Below, piece after piece: positions 25,189 through 34,979 of a stretch of 50,054 nt of DNA. Where the stretch lies: positions 1 through 50,054 of the forward strand of contig NZ_CAKZYF010000164.1 of NCBI RefSeq assembly GCF_937884665.1. Reading direction: 5' to 3'. A program made the position numbers and the translations under genes. The notes beneath the pieces were generated by a model. The model ran no database searches and was not told the origin of the DNA. It saw only the letters and a list, made by a program, of their open reading frames with translations. Every line of letters begins with the position of its first letter. Position 1 is the stretch's first letter. Source of the DNA: an uncultured Allomuricauda sp. (GTDB taxonomy: Bacteria; Bacteroidota; Bacteroidia; Flavobacteriales; Flavobacteriaceae).

Positions 25189-27546
25189 TTAAAATGAATA
25201 TCCTACGCTCAACAGATAATTCCTCGGTGCTCCCGGAAATACACGTCCGGCATTAAGACCACCGATAAAGTAGCGATCGTCAAAGATATTATTAAAATTG
25301 GCAGATAAATCAAAATTGCCATATCGATAGAAGATTCCAGCGCGTGCAGTGAAATAGTCAGGGAATTCTATTATGGGTCTTACGGCATTTGGTACACCTG
25401 AAGGAACCCTGCTATTGCTGACGTAACGACCTCCTAGTCCGAGACCCAAATTTTTAAGAAACCCTGAGGTTACGGTGTATTTGCCCCAAAATCCTGCAGT
25501 ATGCTGTGGGTTATTGTTCTCAAGTTCCAATCCTTGATTTTCAATATCTTGTTCCACATCAATCTCATTGAACGAGTAGTTGGCCGTCAATGTGAAATTA
25601 CTATTTATTCTACCATGGACTTCAAATTCCAAACCCCGGCTTACTTCATCCTCCAATTGAATAAACTGGGGAATTGGACCTGCAAAATTAGGGTCTTCGA
25701 TTATACGTCCAGTCCGGTCAATAGTATACAGGCTCAATTGTGCCAACAAACGTTCCTGAAAAAAGGTAGCTTTAGTTCCAAATTCAATCTGGTTACTTTC
25801 CAAGGGGTCAAAAGTCCTGTCCTCATTGGGAGTGAATCCGAACGGCAAGAACTGTGGGCTGAACGATTGGGTATAGCTTCCGAAGAAATTGAAGTTATCG
25901 TTAAGGGAATAAGTAACTCCAAAACGGGGAAGGAGCACATTATTATCGATTAATCCATCCGGTTGTGTACCGCCTGTTCCCGTAACTGCCGTTTGATCTA
26001 GATTTTCAAATCGTAGGCCCAATAGGAACTTAAACTTTCCGGTAGAAATCAAATCTTGCACGTATAACCCCCGATAACGTTCTTCAGTTTCAGCAGGGGT
26101 AACCAAATTATTAAAGTTAACATCCAATTGACCGATATTGGAAAAGACCTGTCGGTTTTCAAATCGAAGATTGGGGACTCCATTGGCCTCGCCCTGCGCA
26201 TTTCTGGAAAATGATTCTCGAAAGGTTTGATAATAATCCCAACCGGCAACAACCTCGTGCTTCACACTTCCCGTGTTAAATTTCCCGACCAAATAGGCAG
26301 TAACAAATTCAGAACCACCGCTAGTTTGCCTATCGATAATGGTCCTTATCAATTCCGTACCATCTGAAGTAAATTGATTCGAAGACCGCGTCTCAATAAA
26401 GTTCTGATCAAAATCTGACTGGGTGTACGAAACATTAAAGGAAAGGTTATCATTAAACTCATGCGTTCCCGAAACTGTGAAGAAAACCTGGGAATTCTCT
26501 CGGCTGTCGTAAGGTTCTGCCGTGCTGAAACTGATGGGCAGCGCAAATAAATCCTCTTGTAATACCGGCATACCCCTGTCCACACCGGCTTGGTCATTAT
26601 TGATAACCCCAACAATATCTACGTTGATACGGGTTTTGTCCGTTGGTAAATACGAAATAGAAGGTGCGAAAAGGAGACTCCTAAATTTGATGAAATCCCG
26701 AAAGGTTTCCGAATTTTCGTGACTTAAGTTCAAACGGTATAAAAGTTTTTTATCCTGGGTCAAAGGACCTGTAATATCCGCTGTCGCCCGTTTTGTGTCA
26801 AAGCTTCCATACGTATAAGTAGCTGAAGCCCTGTTCACGTCCAATGGCTTTTTGGTCACCGCATTGATGACTCCACCCGGGGAACTATTTCCAAACAAAG
26901 CAGCAGCAGGACCTTTAATAAATTCTATCCGTTCGTATTGGGTGGCAATGGTAGAACTGGCAAAATCAGGAGAGACTAAAGCACGGTTACCGTTGATGTA
27001 GTCATGGCTTACCCGAAATCCCCGGGAAGTAAAGTTATCCCCAGTCCTCGTTTGGGTAACCCCGGCAATATTTTCGGTCACCTCATTCAATCGGAAGAGT
27101 GCCTGATCTTTGATGATTTCCTTGTTCAGTATCGATATGGCCTGCGGGACATCCTTTATTTTGGCCCCGGTACGGGTCCCTGCAAAGGTTATGTCGGGTC
27201 GGTAATCCGTGGTCTTCCGACCTATTATTTCAACCTCCTGTAATCGTTCGGTTCTATTTATGAGTTGGGCATCCACAACAACAGCGTTTCCATCCAAGGT
27301 AACCTCAGCATTATAATCTGCGTATCCGATATAAATAATTTCCAAGGTGTAGGTCCCATTGGGAAGCCTGTTAATGGTGTATTCCCCATTTTTGTCCGTG
27401 GTAGTACCTTTGGTCGTGCCCAATAAATAGACTTGGGCATATTCTAAAGCCTCACCTTTATTATTGGTCACCGTACCTGATATGGTAGATTGAGCTTGTA
27501 TAAAATTGAACCCCAAAAACAATAGGGCAACTGTAAAATTTTTCAT
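25189..27546 (-). CDS. TonB-dependent siderophore receptor
   Basis: A 785-residue outer-membrane receptor. Signal peptide (MKNFTVALLFLGFNFIQAQS), carboxypeptidase-regulatory-like domain (SGTVTNNKGEALEYAQVYLL, about 20-100), plug domain (KIKDVPQAISILNKEIIKDQ, GFRVSHDYINGNRA, RIEFIKGPAAALFGNSSPGG) and a 22-strand barrel ending in SVGYSF. The SPGGVINAVTKKPL segment is characteristic of siderophore receptors (FpvA/FhuA type). Order in the operon: lipoprotein, this receptor, PepSY protein, small membrane protein. The siderophore cannot be named. Confidence 0.93.
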   Translation of the reverse strand: MKNFTVALLFLGFNFIQAQSTISGTVTNNKGEALEYAQVYLLGTTKGTTTDKNGEYTINRLPNGTYTLEIIYIGYADYNAEVTLDGNAVVVDAQLINRTERLQEVEIIGRKTTDYRPDITFAGTRTGAKIKDVPQAISILNKEIIKDQALFRLNEVTENIAGVTQTRTGDNFTSRGFRVSHDYINGNRALVSPDFASSTIATQYERIEFIKGPAAALFGNSSPGGVINAVTKKPLDVNRASATYTYGSFDTKRATADITGPLTQDKKLLYRLNLSHENSETFRDFIKFRSLLFAPSISYLPTDKTRINVDIVGVINNDQAGVDRGMPVLQEDLFALPISFSTAEPYDSRENSQVFFTVSGTHEFNDNLSFNVSYTQSDFDQNFIETRSSNQFTSDGTELIRTIIDRQTSGGSEFVTAYLVGKFNTGSVKHEVVAGWDYYQTFRESFSRNAQGEANGVPNLRFENRQVFSNIGQLDVNFNNLVTPAETEERYRGLYVQDLISTGKFKFLLGLRFENLDQTAVTGTGGTQPDGLIDNNVLLPRFGVTYSLNDNFNFFGSYTQSFSPQFLPFGFTPNEDRTFDPLESNQIEFGTKATFFQERLLAQLSLYTIDRTGRIIEDPNFAGPIPQFIQLEDEVSRGLEFEVHGRINSNFTLTANYSFNEIDVEQDIENQGLELENNNPQHTAGFWGKYTVTSGFLKNLGLGLGGRYVSNSRVPSGVPNAVRPIIEFPDYFTARAGIFYRYGNFDLSANFNNIFDDRYFIGGLNAGRVFPGAPRNYLLSVGYSF

Positions 27547-27554
27547 AGTGGAGG

Positions 27555-28604
27555 TTATTGTGGTAATAAGTCTGAGTTGTTGATAAATAGTAAGGTATTT
27601 CCAAATTGTGAACTGGCATCTGGAACGAGAATGAAGGTCCCAAAATTTCCGTCAACTCCATTGGGAAGACCGATGACGGCATCATTACTTATACGTTGTT
27701 CGTTCACTGTGGCCCAAATCGGCAAAGGAATAATTGACTGAAAAGGAAAGACAATTTCTTTATTTCCCTGGAAATCGAGAACCCCGAATGAGTCAGGAAG
27801 ACCCAATCCGATAAAAAGCTCATCAACAGGCAAGATATCAAAACCTGCTCCTCTGGCATCGATAAACAGTTGCACATTATCCACTCCTGGACTTAGTGCA
27901 ATTGCATCAAGACCAACGAAAGTGGGTGGCAGCGTATTTTGGTTAAGTACTTTTTCCACAAGCAAGAGTTCTGGCGCAGAAGCCTCACCGATTACATAAA
28001 GCGTGTAAGATCGTAAAGCAGCCAATTCAGCATCCAGTGTTAGCGTTTGGTCGCCATAGGCTACTGCTAGGGCAACGGTACCCTCAGCTCCTTGTGCCAC
28101 GTTTAAATCGATATTGTAATATGTTGTGTCAACAGACCCCGCATTTACCGGTTCCCCTGCCAATTCAACTGCCGCCACATTGAGGGCGGCCGTATTGGGG
28201 CCATCCACCGCATTTACCAACAGTACTTGGGCATTGGCAGGATTCACATCAACACGGGTCAAATCTTGGGTTATCTGATCCCCGCGAGATAATATCAAAC
28301 GCCATACAAAACGCCCAGCGGTTTCATTTGTAACCTCAAAGGTAGGAGTCAAACTGCTGGAGTCACTCAAGGTGACGGAAGATCCTTCTGGCGAGGAGTC
28401 CAGTTCCCAGCTAATGTCGAAGCCGAGTCCGTTTACGTCGGTTGACTCGCCTGCATTCAATTGTATCGTTGTACCTGATTCTTCAGTAAAAATCACCTGA
28501 TCTTCACCGGCATTGGGAAGAAGTACGGTAAATTCTTTTTCGTCAAAATCACTACATCCGATAATGACTAAAAAAGAAGTGAGTATCAAATAGATATTTC
28601 GCAT
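27555..28604 (-). CDS. Lipoprotein with PKD-like and DUF4397-like domains
   Basis: A 349-residue lipoprotein; MRNIYLILTSFLVIIGC17 is the signal, so the start at 28604 is chosen over one at 28637. Residues about 25-120 form a PKD/cadherin-like Ig fold (LPNAGEDQVIFTEESGTTIQ, LNAGESTDVNGLGFDISWEL). The middle matches DUF4397 (QVLLVNAVDGPNTAALNVAA). It is first in the siderophore operon, 8 bases before the receptor, and so is probably a surface or periplasmic partner of the receptor. Confidence 0.78.
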   Translation of the reverse strand: MRNIYLILTSFLVIIGCSDFDEKEFTVLLPNAGEDQVIFTEESGTTIQLNAGESTDVNGLGFDISWELDSSPEGSSVTLSDSSSLTPTFEVTNETAGRFVWRLILSRGDQITQDLTRVDVNPANAQVLLVNAVDGPNTAALNVAAVELAGEPVNAGSVDTTYYNIDLNVAQGAEGTVALAVAYGDQTLTLDAELAALRSYTLYVIGEASAPELLLVEKVLNQNTLPPTFVGLDAIALSPGVDNVQLFIDARGAGFDILPVDELFIGLGLPDSFGVLDFQGNKEIVFPFQSIIPLPIWATVNEQRISNDAVIGLPNGVDGNFGTFILVPDASSQFGNTLLFINNSDLLPQ

Positions 28605-28625
28605 AGTGTCTTGGTTTAGAAGCAG

Positions 28626-28660
28626 CAAAAATATCACTATTTTTAAATAATCTAAATTAG
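28626..28660 (-). promoter_or_regulatory. Iron-type promoter and operator of siderophore operon 1
   Basis: A -7 box TATTTTTG (28633 to 28626) and, 5 bases further upstream, the element 28639-28660 which on the + strand reads ATTTTTA-AA-TA-A-TCTAAAT-TAG. The same element occurs before both promoters of the second iron locus. The gap 28661-29122 has no gene that I can support. Confidence 0.6.
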
Positions 28661-29122
28661 TTCAGCGCTTATATCAGAAGCTTTTATGTTAAATTTTGTG
28701 TACTGCACCCATCCTTTGCACAAATGAGGGTATGTTGAGTAGTTGTAGGGTTGTCAACCGCTTTGAAAAGTGGAAATATTGGTATAAAACTTCAGAATTT
28801 TTATCGTGAATTGAATCATTTTTCCTTTAAAAATGAATCAAGATTTGTTTGCAAACATAAAGACACATCAAATTTGAAACTACCCAAAATCTGTCCGAAA
28901 CTATCCCACTTACCTAAGAGGAAAAAAAGCCCACAAAGTGTTAAGGTCATTTCTAGAAATCAAAGGGAGATACCGATTCCGTTCATGGGACAGAAAAACG
29001 ATTAGCGAATACCCCGATGAAGGAAAATCAGTGGTTTTGATTCGCGGTTCCGCCTTCTCTCGAACCAATAGGAGAATTTGAAAAATCTGACAGAAAAACT
29101 CTTGATATGGGTTCAATACAGT

Positions 29123-30037
29123 TTAAGCATTGGTATGTAAAAATCTATCTTGATAGGTTTTGGGGCTCATTCCGCGGAGTCTTTTAAACATTCTATTGAA
29201 ATACGAACGATTTTTAAATCCACATGTCAAAAATATCTCTGTGATGCAGTAGCGAGAATCCTGTAGCATTTGCGAGGCTCTTAATATGCGCTCATTGTTG
29301 ATAAAATCCACTGGCGATATACCGAACTCATTCCTAAATACTTTGTGAAAATTACTTTTGCTCATACAGGCCTTTTCGCTTAACTCCTCTATGGTAATAT
29401 TGGCTCCTAGATTTTCACGAATATATTGAACCACGAAGGCAAAGCGATGGCTCCCAGACAATTTTTTGGCCTGATTTTGATACGTTTTTCTGGAATTCGC
29501 CTGTAGTATGCGAACGACGAGCTCGTGCAACATATTGGAAACAAAAAAGTCTTTGGAGGGATGGTTTTCGGTATACAGATACACCAATCTGCGCAAGATT
29601 TGATAGATGCCGGGATCATTCGTGAAATGAAAATTATAATCCATAAGACACCACTCGGCCCCATCAGCTTTCGTCATTTTTTCGTTCATAACCTGAATCA
29701 CATTTTGAATCCGATCCTCGGCAATCTCCATAGCCAGGCACTGGGTAGGGTTATCCCTTCGCGCTTCCGGGAAATCGATGCACATAAGTTCGTTGGCCGG
29801 TAAAATAAGGGATTCCCCAGGCAAAAAATCAAAGGAATTCCTGTTCCTTAGGTGCATTATCTTTTTTCCTTTGAACATGCTCGCCAAAACCGGAGTGCCA
29901 AAACGGAGTTCCACCCGTTCTGCCTTGGCGTGTGTCTCAAAAATATGCAGCGCAGAATCGGTCAACTCATAAGAGGTTTGATTCTCGACCAGATCAATCA
30001 ATCGTCTCGAAGCATAAAATGAATCAGGAAGTTGCAT
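29123..30037 (-). CDS. AraC family transcriptional regulator
   Basis: A 304-residue regulator with an AraC_N-type N-terminal sensing domain (about 1-180; SFDFLPGESLILPANELMCI) and two helix-turn-helix units at the C-terminus (NITIEELSEKACMSKSNFHK, and ITEIFLTCGFKNRSYFNRMF with the consensus GF-S-SYF). It is divergent from the aldehyde dehydrogenase gene, which it most likely activates; AraC-ALDH-DUF779 is a recurrent group in bacteria. The inducer is probably an alcohol or aldehyde. Confidence 0.9.
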   Translation of the reverse strand: MQLPDSFYASRRLIDLVENQTSYELTDSALHIFETHAKAERVELRFGTPVLASMFKGKKIMHLRNRNSFDFLPGESLILPANELMCIDFPEARRDNPTQCLAMEIAEDRIQNVIQVMNEKMTKADGAEWCLMDYNFHFTNDPGIYQILRRLVYLYTENHPSKDFFVSNMLHELVVRILQANSRKTYQNQAKKLSGSHRFAFVVQYIRENLGANITIEELSEKACMSKSNFHKVFRNEFGISPVDFINNERILRASQMLQDSRYCITEIFLTCGFKNRSYFNRMFKRLRGMSPKTYQDRFLHTNA

Positions 30038-30063
30038 TCATTTGTTTTGTTTAATAAAAATCT

Positions 30064-30167
30064 AAATTGTTTACACAATTTTTATAAATATCTCTAAAAT
30101 ATACACCTTTTTATGATAAAATCATAAAATATGATTGTATTGTTCATACGTTTTATACAATTGTTCA
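30064..30167 (+). promoter_or_regulatory. Candidate AraC-binding repeats upstream of aldehyde dehydrogenase
   Basis: ATTGTTCA occurs at 30139-30146 and 30160-30167: direct repeats 21 bases apart, the two-turn spacing of AraC half sites. Near by are the inverted repeats AAATTG-N6-CAATTT (30064-30081) and TTGTAT-N14-ATACAA (30135-30160). Confidence 0.5.
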
Positions 30168-30243
30168 AAGCGATACAGTGGGTTGCTCACTACCTTGGAA
30201 GTGAATGAATTGGACAAGTTAACAATACATAAATTTTGATACC

Positions 30244-31767
30244 ATGAGTAATGTAAGCACAACTGAAGAACAGGCTTTGGTGAAACCAAAGTTTAAGGAC
30301 CAATATGACAATTATATTGGTGGAAAGTGGACTGCCCCGGTCAAAGGGCAGTATTTTGACAATATTTCCCCGGTAGATGGGAACAGCTTTACCAAAGTGG
30401 CCCGTTCGACCGAAGAAGACATTAATTTGGCTATAGATGCTGCATGGGAAGCAGCACCTGCCTGGAACAACAGTTCCGCTACGGAACGCAGTAACCTCTT
30501 ACTGAAAATTGCAGATGTCATGGAACAGCACTTGGAAGCACTGGCCCGTGCTGAGACCTGGGACAATGGCAAGGCACTGCGCGAAACGATGGCAGCGGAC
30601 CTACCCTTGGCAGTGGACCATTTCCGATATTTTGCCGGGGTTATTCGTGCTGAGGAAGGAACAGTGAGCGAATTGGATGCCAGTACCATCTCCATGAACA
30701 TTAAAGAGCCGCTCGGGGTAGTTGGTCAAATAATTCCTTGGAATTTCCCCCTATTAATGGCGACTTGGAAAGTAGCCCCTGCCCTCGCCGCAGGTAATTG
30801 TGTGGTACTTAAACCTGCAGAACAAACCCCGGTGGGCATTATGATATTAATGGAATTGATTGAAGGGATCTTACCGGCCGGAGTGCTCAACGTAGTGAAC
30901 GGTTTCGGGGTTGAAGCTGGCAAACCACTGGCCTCAAGTCCGCGTATCAATAAAGTGGCCTTTACCGGAGAAACCACTACGGGTCAACTGATAATGCAAT
31001 ACGCATCAAAAAATATAACCCCGGTTACTTTGGAGCTCGGTGGAAAAAGTCCGAACATTTTCTTTGAAAGCGTTATGGACGCTGATGACGATTTCTTTGA
31101 CAAATGTCTGGAAGGTGCTGCCATGTTTGCACTGAATCAAGGTGAGGTTTGCACCTGTCCTTCCCGAATTTTGATTCAGGAAAGCATTTACGATAAATTT
31201 ATAGAACGGGTCATCGAACGCGTACAAGCCATTAAGCTTGGCCATCCTCTAGACCCCACTACGATGATGGGCGCCCAAGCATCCAATGACCAATATCAAA
31301 AAATCCTAAATTATATTGATATCGGAAAAGAGGAAGGGTGCGAAGTATTGACCGGTGGTGCGGCAGCCTATAACGAAGGTCTGGAAGGAGGATATTATAT
31401 TCAGCCCACCCTTTTGAAAGGCAACAACAAAATGCGCGTGTTCCAAGAAGAGATTTTCGGTCCCGTAGCCTGTGTTACCACCTTTAAGGACGAAGTAGAT
31501 GCTGTGGCCATCGCCAACGAAACACTGTATGGCCTTGGTGCAGGGGTATGGACAAGGGATACCCATCAGGCGTATCAAATATCTAGGGCAGTGCAAGCAG
31601 GTCGGGTTTGGGTGAATTGTTATCACCTCTATCCAGCGCATGCCCCATTCGGAGGATATAAAAAATCAGGTATTGGAAGGGAAACCCACAAAATGATGCT
31701 GAACCACTATCGGCAGACCAAAAATATGCTGATTTCCCACGATAAAAATGCTCTTGGATTTTTCTAG
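30244..31767 (+). CDS. Aldehyde dehydrogenase, AldB/ExaC type
   Basis: A 507-residue NAD(P)-dependent aldehyde dehydrogenase. Seen: [20 protein letters not shown], the NAD-binding [18 protein letters not shown], the general-base Glu264 in [14 protein letters not shown], and the catalytic C303 in [11 protein letters not shown], the exact signature of E. coli AldB and ExaC enzymes that oxidise acetaldehyde. It is followed 3 bases later by DUF779, as is usual for this subfamily, and is divergent from an AraC regulator. Confidence 0.95.
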   Translation: MSNVSTTEEQALVKPKFKDQYDNYIGGKWTAPVKGQYFDNISPVDGNSFTKVARSTEEDINLAIDAAWEAAPAWNNSSATERSNLLLKIADVMEQHLEALARAETWDNGKALRETMAADLPLAVDHFRYFAGVIRAEEGTVSELDASTISMNIKEPLGVVGQIIPWNFPLLMATWKVAPALAAGNCVVLKPAEQTPVGIMILMELIEGILPAGVLNVVNGFGVEAGKPLASSPRINKVAFTGETTTGQLIMQYASKNITPVTLELGGKSPNIFFESVMDADDDFFDKCLEGAAMFALNQGEVCTCPSRILIQESIYDKFIERVIERVQAIKLGHPLDPTTMMGAQASNDQYQKILNYIDIGKEEGCEVLTGGAAAYNEGLEGGYYIQPTLLKGNNKMRVFQEEIFGPVACVTTFKDEVDAVAIANETLYGLGAGVWTRDTHQAYQISRAVQAGRVWVNCYHLYPAHAPFGGYKKSGIGRETHKMMLNHYRQTKNMLISHDKNALGFF

Positions 31768-31770
31768 ATC

Positions 31771-32148
31771 ATGGTCCAACGTATATTGATTACCAAAGAA
31801 GCTGAACGGGTCGTAGATTCCTTGAAAAAGGAACATGGCCCGCTCATGTTTCATCAAAGTGGCGGATGTTGCGATGGATCATCGCCCATGTGCTTCCCAG
31901 AGGGAGAGCTCATGCTGAACGAGACCGATATGTTTTTGGGCACAATAGCCGACTGCGGTTTTTACATGTCCAAAGACCAGTTTGAATATTGGAAACACAC
32001 CCAGCTCACCATGGATGTGGTGGAAGGGCGAGGGTCCAGTTTCTCTTTGGAAATTCCCTTGGGACTGCGTTTTGTCATAAAATCGCGAATATTCAATGAC
32101 AGCGAACTCGAGAGCTTGGAAAAAAGCGAGAACACCTCCAAAGGTTGA
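31771..32148 (+). CDS. DUF779 domain-containing protein
   Basis: A 125-residue cytoplasmic protein that starts 3 bases after the aldehyde dehydrogenase. The family fingerprint HGPLMFHQSGGCCDGSSPMC (cysteine-rich, residues about 22-40) is present, followed by EIPLGLRFVIKSRIF. DUF779 proteins always accompany AldB-type ALDHs and may act in aldehyde sensing, electron transfer or metal binding through the cysteines; no activity is established. Confidence 0.93.
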   Translation: MVQRILITKEAERVVDSLKKEHGPLMFHQSGGCCDGSSPMCFPEGELMLNETDMFLGTIADCGFYMSKDQFEYWKHTQLTMDVVEGRGSSFSLEIPLGLRFVIKSRIFNDSELESLEKSENTSKG

Positions 32149-32385
32149 TTTTCCCATGTCGAAGCACCTATTCAGTCCGCTCAAAACTTGATGACTTTTC
32201 ATAAGGCTCGAGATACACCCAAGTACCGCTCCAGCAGCATTTTATAAACGGAAGACGGCCAATTCGCACAAAAAGCCAAAATCGATATCCTATTTTTCGC
32301 GTATGAACGGGACATATGCTTAAAATTATAATATCCTTAACAGGTACGCCTGGATCAAATCCCATAGATTTGTGAGGAGGTGAAA

Positions 32386-32691
32386 ATGGGATATCGATAT
32401 ATTGGTGCATTTCTTTTCCTGGCAATACTATTGCTAAAAACATCCGCTTTTCATAATTATGAGCACGGCCATTGTCATGAGGAGCATCAAACCCCTTGCG
32501 AACTTTGTGTGTATATGATAAGCTCCCAAATTGCAGAAACGCTTGTCACGAATCCATATATAATTCCTAAAAAAATATCAGTAGTCATACGTGCCGTCGT
32601 CGTTTCCGTAATCGAAGTCCGCTATACTTTTGATACTCCAAAAACGGATTTGTTCTCCAGACCCCCTCCTCCCCTTATTTATTCTGTGTAA
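32386..32691 (+). CDS. Small His/Cys-rich exported protein, unknown
   Basis: A 101-residue protein with a signal peptide or anchor (MGYRYIGAFLFLAILLLKTS) and a likely metal-binding stretch HNYEHGHCHEEHQTPCELCV at about residues 24-43. The C-terminal half (VVIRAVVVSVIEVRYTFDTP, then PPPPLIYSV) is otherwise featureless. It resembles the small exported heavy-metal-related proteins (DUF2946-like) of Bacteroidota, but a family cannot be confirmed. The GAGGAGG ribosome-binding site (32374-32380) with a 5-base gap decides for the ATG at 32386 instead of the GTG at 32380. Confidence 0.65.
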   Translation: MGYRYIGAFLFLAILLLKTSAFHNYEHGHCHEEHQTPCELCVYMISSQIAETLVTNPYIIPKKISVVIRAVVVSVIEVRYTFDTPKTDLFSRPPPPLIYSV

Positions 32692-32857
32692 GGACATAAA
32701 GAGGTTTCCTTTTGAAACTCATTTTCTGTTATTCCCTACCTAACGGTCAAAAATTTTTTGATACTTAAGTCTGGGTCATAAACCATAAGTACAACTATCT
32801 TTTTGTACGAGTCCGTTAGAACCGTATAAATCCATTTATGATTTTAAAAATAAATCA

Positions 32858-33574
32858 ATGATCATTACAAATAACCTTTCTAAAAACTATGGGGGACAGA
32901 CCGCGCTTGACAGTCTGAACCTAAGCGTGAAAACAGGTGAGATTTATTGCTTGTTAGGTGCCAACGGTGCTGGCAAGACGACAACCATAAACTTGCTATT
33001 GGGTTTTATAGAACCCTCTTCGGGCAGTGCTTTCATCAATCAGTTGAATGTTCATGAAAACCCAAAGGCTACGAAACGATTTTTGGCCTATATCCCTGAA
33101 AACCTGATGCTGTATCCGAGTCTTTCGGCTCTGGAAAACTTGGATTACTTTTCAGGGATAGCCGGTAAGAAAATTTCTGCTTCAGACCTCGAGGTGTTTT
33201 TGAACGAAGCGGGATTACAACCCGAAGCCTTCAACAAACGCATTTCAACCTTCTCCAAGGGAATGCGCCAAAAAGTAGGTATTGCCATCGCTTTGGCCAA
33301 AGAAGCAAAAGTCCTACTCCTGGATGAACCAACCTCAGGATTGGACCCCAAGGCCAGTAATGAATTTGGGTTGCTATTGCAAAAGCTTCGAAACAAAGGC
33401 GTGGCTACCTTGATGGCCACCCACGACCTTTTTCGCGCCAAGGAAGTAGCCACTCATATCGGTATAATGAAAGATGGTAACCTGAAACAGCAATTGGTTG
33501 CATCAGACATTACTTTACAAGAATTGGAGAAAGCCTATCTCCAAACTATGGAATATAAAGCGTTGGCGTTATGA
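32858..33574 (+). CDS. ABC transporter ATP-binding protein
   Basis: A 238-residue ATPase. Walker A is GANGAGKTT (about 34-42), the signature motif is FSKGMRQK in place of LSGGQ, and Walker B is VLLLDEPTSGLDPKASNEFG, with a switch His in MATHDL. The type is that of ABC-2 exporters. It overlaps the first permease by 4 bases and is the first gene of a four-gene operon with two permeases and an outer-membrane protein. Confidence 0.93.
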   Translation: MIITNNLSKNYGGQTALDSLNLSVKTGEIYCLLGANGAGKTTTINLLLGFIEPSSGSAFINQLNVHENPKATKRFLAYIPENLMLYPSLSALENLDYFSGIAGKKISASDLEVFLNEAGLQPEAFNKRISTFSKGMRQKVGIAIALAKEAKVLLLDEPTSGLDPKASNEFGLLLQKLRNKGVATLMATHDLFRAKEVATHIGIMKDGNLKQQLVASDITLQELEKAYLQTMEYKALAL

Positions 33575-34977
33575 TATCGAAGACTTTTCTCAAAGAAACC
33601 AAGGAACTTTTAAGAGAGGGACGTGTACGTATCGCTTTTGTCGTAGTGATTCTTTTGTTGGGCGTATCTGTTTGGATAAGCGCCAGGCAATATGAAAATG
33701 TCAACCAACAGTATGAAATCGCAAAAACTGCGGAACGCGCCATTTGGGACAACCAAGGAGAAAAAAATCCGCACTCTGCGGCGCACTACGGTACCTACGC
33801 TTTTAAACCAAAATATCCTCTTTCTTTGGTTGACCAGGGAGTGGATAAGTACGCGGGATCCTCCATTTTCTTAGAAGCCCATAATCGGAACGAAGCACAG
33901 TTCAGTGCGGCAACTGACCAAACCGGTTTGGCCCGTTTTGGGGATTTGACCCCCGATTTTATCTTATTGTTTATTATTCCTTTGTTTATCATCCTACTGG
34001 GATATAACAGCTTTACCAAAGAACGTGAAATGGGGACCCTTACTTTACTGAAAAGCCAAGGGATTTCCAGTTGGAAATGGATGCTGGGTAAATGGGCCGC
34101 CCTTTTTCTGCCCATTTTTTGTATAACGGCCCTACTTTTTTTGATTGCCGGCTTTTTGTTGAACGGATTGGAGAATTTTGGCGTCTTTAGCTGGTCTTCG
34201 CTTTTCACTTTATTCTTGGTTTACATCGCATACTATATAGTATTTACGAACCTTGTTTTATTGATTTCGGCCAAAACGAAAAAATCAGGTATTTCTCTAG
34301 TAATTTCTCTTTGCGTTTGGATTATCGCTTGCCTTGCTGCTCCAAAAGCCGCCAGTAATATTGCAGAAACCAAGCATCCCTATCCCACACGGCAAGAGTT
34401 TGCCGCAAATGTGCTGAAAGATAGAAGAGAGGGGGTCGATGGACATAACCCGTGGAGCAAGGAAGCAAAACTTTTGGAAGTCCGGGTACTTCAGGAGTAC
34501 GGAGTAGATAGTCTGCACCAGCTACCCTTCAATTTTGACGCCTACCGCATGCAAAAAGGGGAAGAACATGAGGCCGAGGTCTATTTGAAACATTACAACC
34601 ATTTGAAGAACCAGTATTCCAAACAGACTCAGGTGTATCGCGGTTTAGCTGCGATTTCACCCTATCTCCCCACACGCTTTTTAAGTATGTCCATTGCCCA
34701 CACGGACTACGCTACCCATTGGGACTTTGCCGATGCCGCCGAAGACTACCGCGTCGCTACCCAGAAATTCCTGAACGATAATTTCGCAGAAAACTCCAAT
34801 TATGGCGATTGGGGCTATAGAGCGGATGCCAGTTTTTGGAAAAGTCTGCCCATTTTCGAATATGACCCTCCTGAATTGGATTTCATTCTTTCAGAGAATT
34901 TCTCCAACATACTGATTTTAGCCTTTTGGATAGCATCCTCTTTCGGGTTATTGATACTGTTCACCAAAACCATCTGA
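33571..34977 (+). CDS. ABC-2 type permease with DUF3526 domain (A)
   Basis: A 468-residue inner-membrane permease with six or more hydrophobic spans, e.g. IAFVVVILLLGVSVWISA, FILLFIIPLFIILLGYNSFT and the last, ILILAFWIASSFGLLILFTK, with a large charged periplasmic loop (about 230-420) that characterises DUF3526. The region SFTKEREMGTLTLLKSQGIS corresponds to the cytoplasmic coupling motif. It overlaps the ATPase gene and precedes a second similar permease by 2 bases, so it forms a heterodimer with it. Confidence 0.88.
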   Translation: MISKTFLKETKELLREGRVRIAFVVVILLLGVSVWISARQYENVNQQYEIAKTAERAIWDNQGEKNPHSAAHYGTYAFKPKYPLSLVDQGVDKYAGSSIFLEAHNRNEAQFSAATDQTGLARFGDLTPDFILLFIIPLFIILLGYNSFTKEREMGTLTLLKSQGISSWKWMLGKWAALFLPIFCITALLFLIAGFLLNGLENFGVFSWSSLFTLFLVYIAYYIVFTNLVLLISAKTKKSGISLVISLCVWIIACLAAPKAASNIAETKHPYPTRQEFAANVLKDRREGVDGHNPWSKEAKLLEVRVLQEYGVDSLHQLPFNFDAYRMQKGEEHEAEVYLKHYNHLKNQYSKQTQVYRGLAAISPYLPTRFLSMSIAHTDYATHWDFADAAEDYRVATQKFLNDNFAENSNYGDWGYRADASFWKSLPIFEYDPPELDFILSENFSNILILAFWIASSFGLLILFTKTI

Positions 34978-34979
34978 CC

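Noticed and set aside
28751..29005. 84-residue + strand frame between the siderophore operon and AraC
   Set aside because: Starts with a non-ATG codon, Lys-rich without pattern, no promoter or ribosome-binding site.
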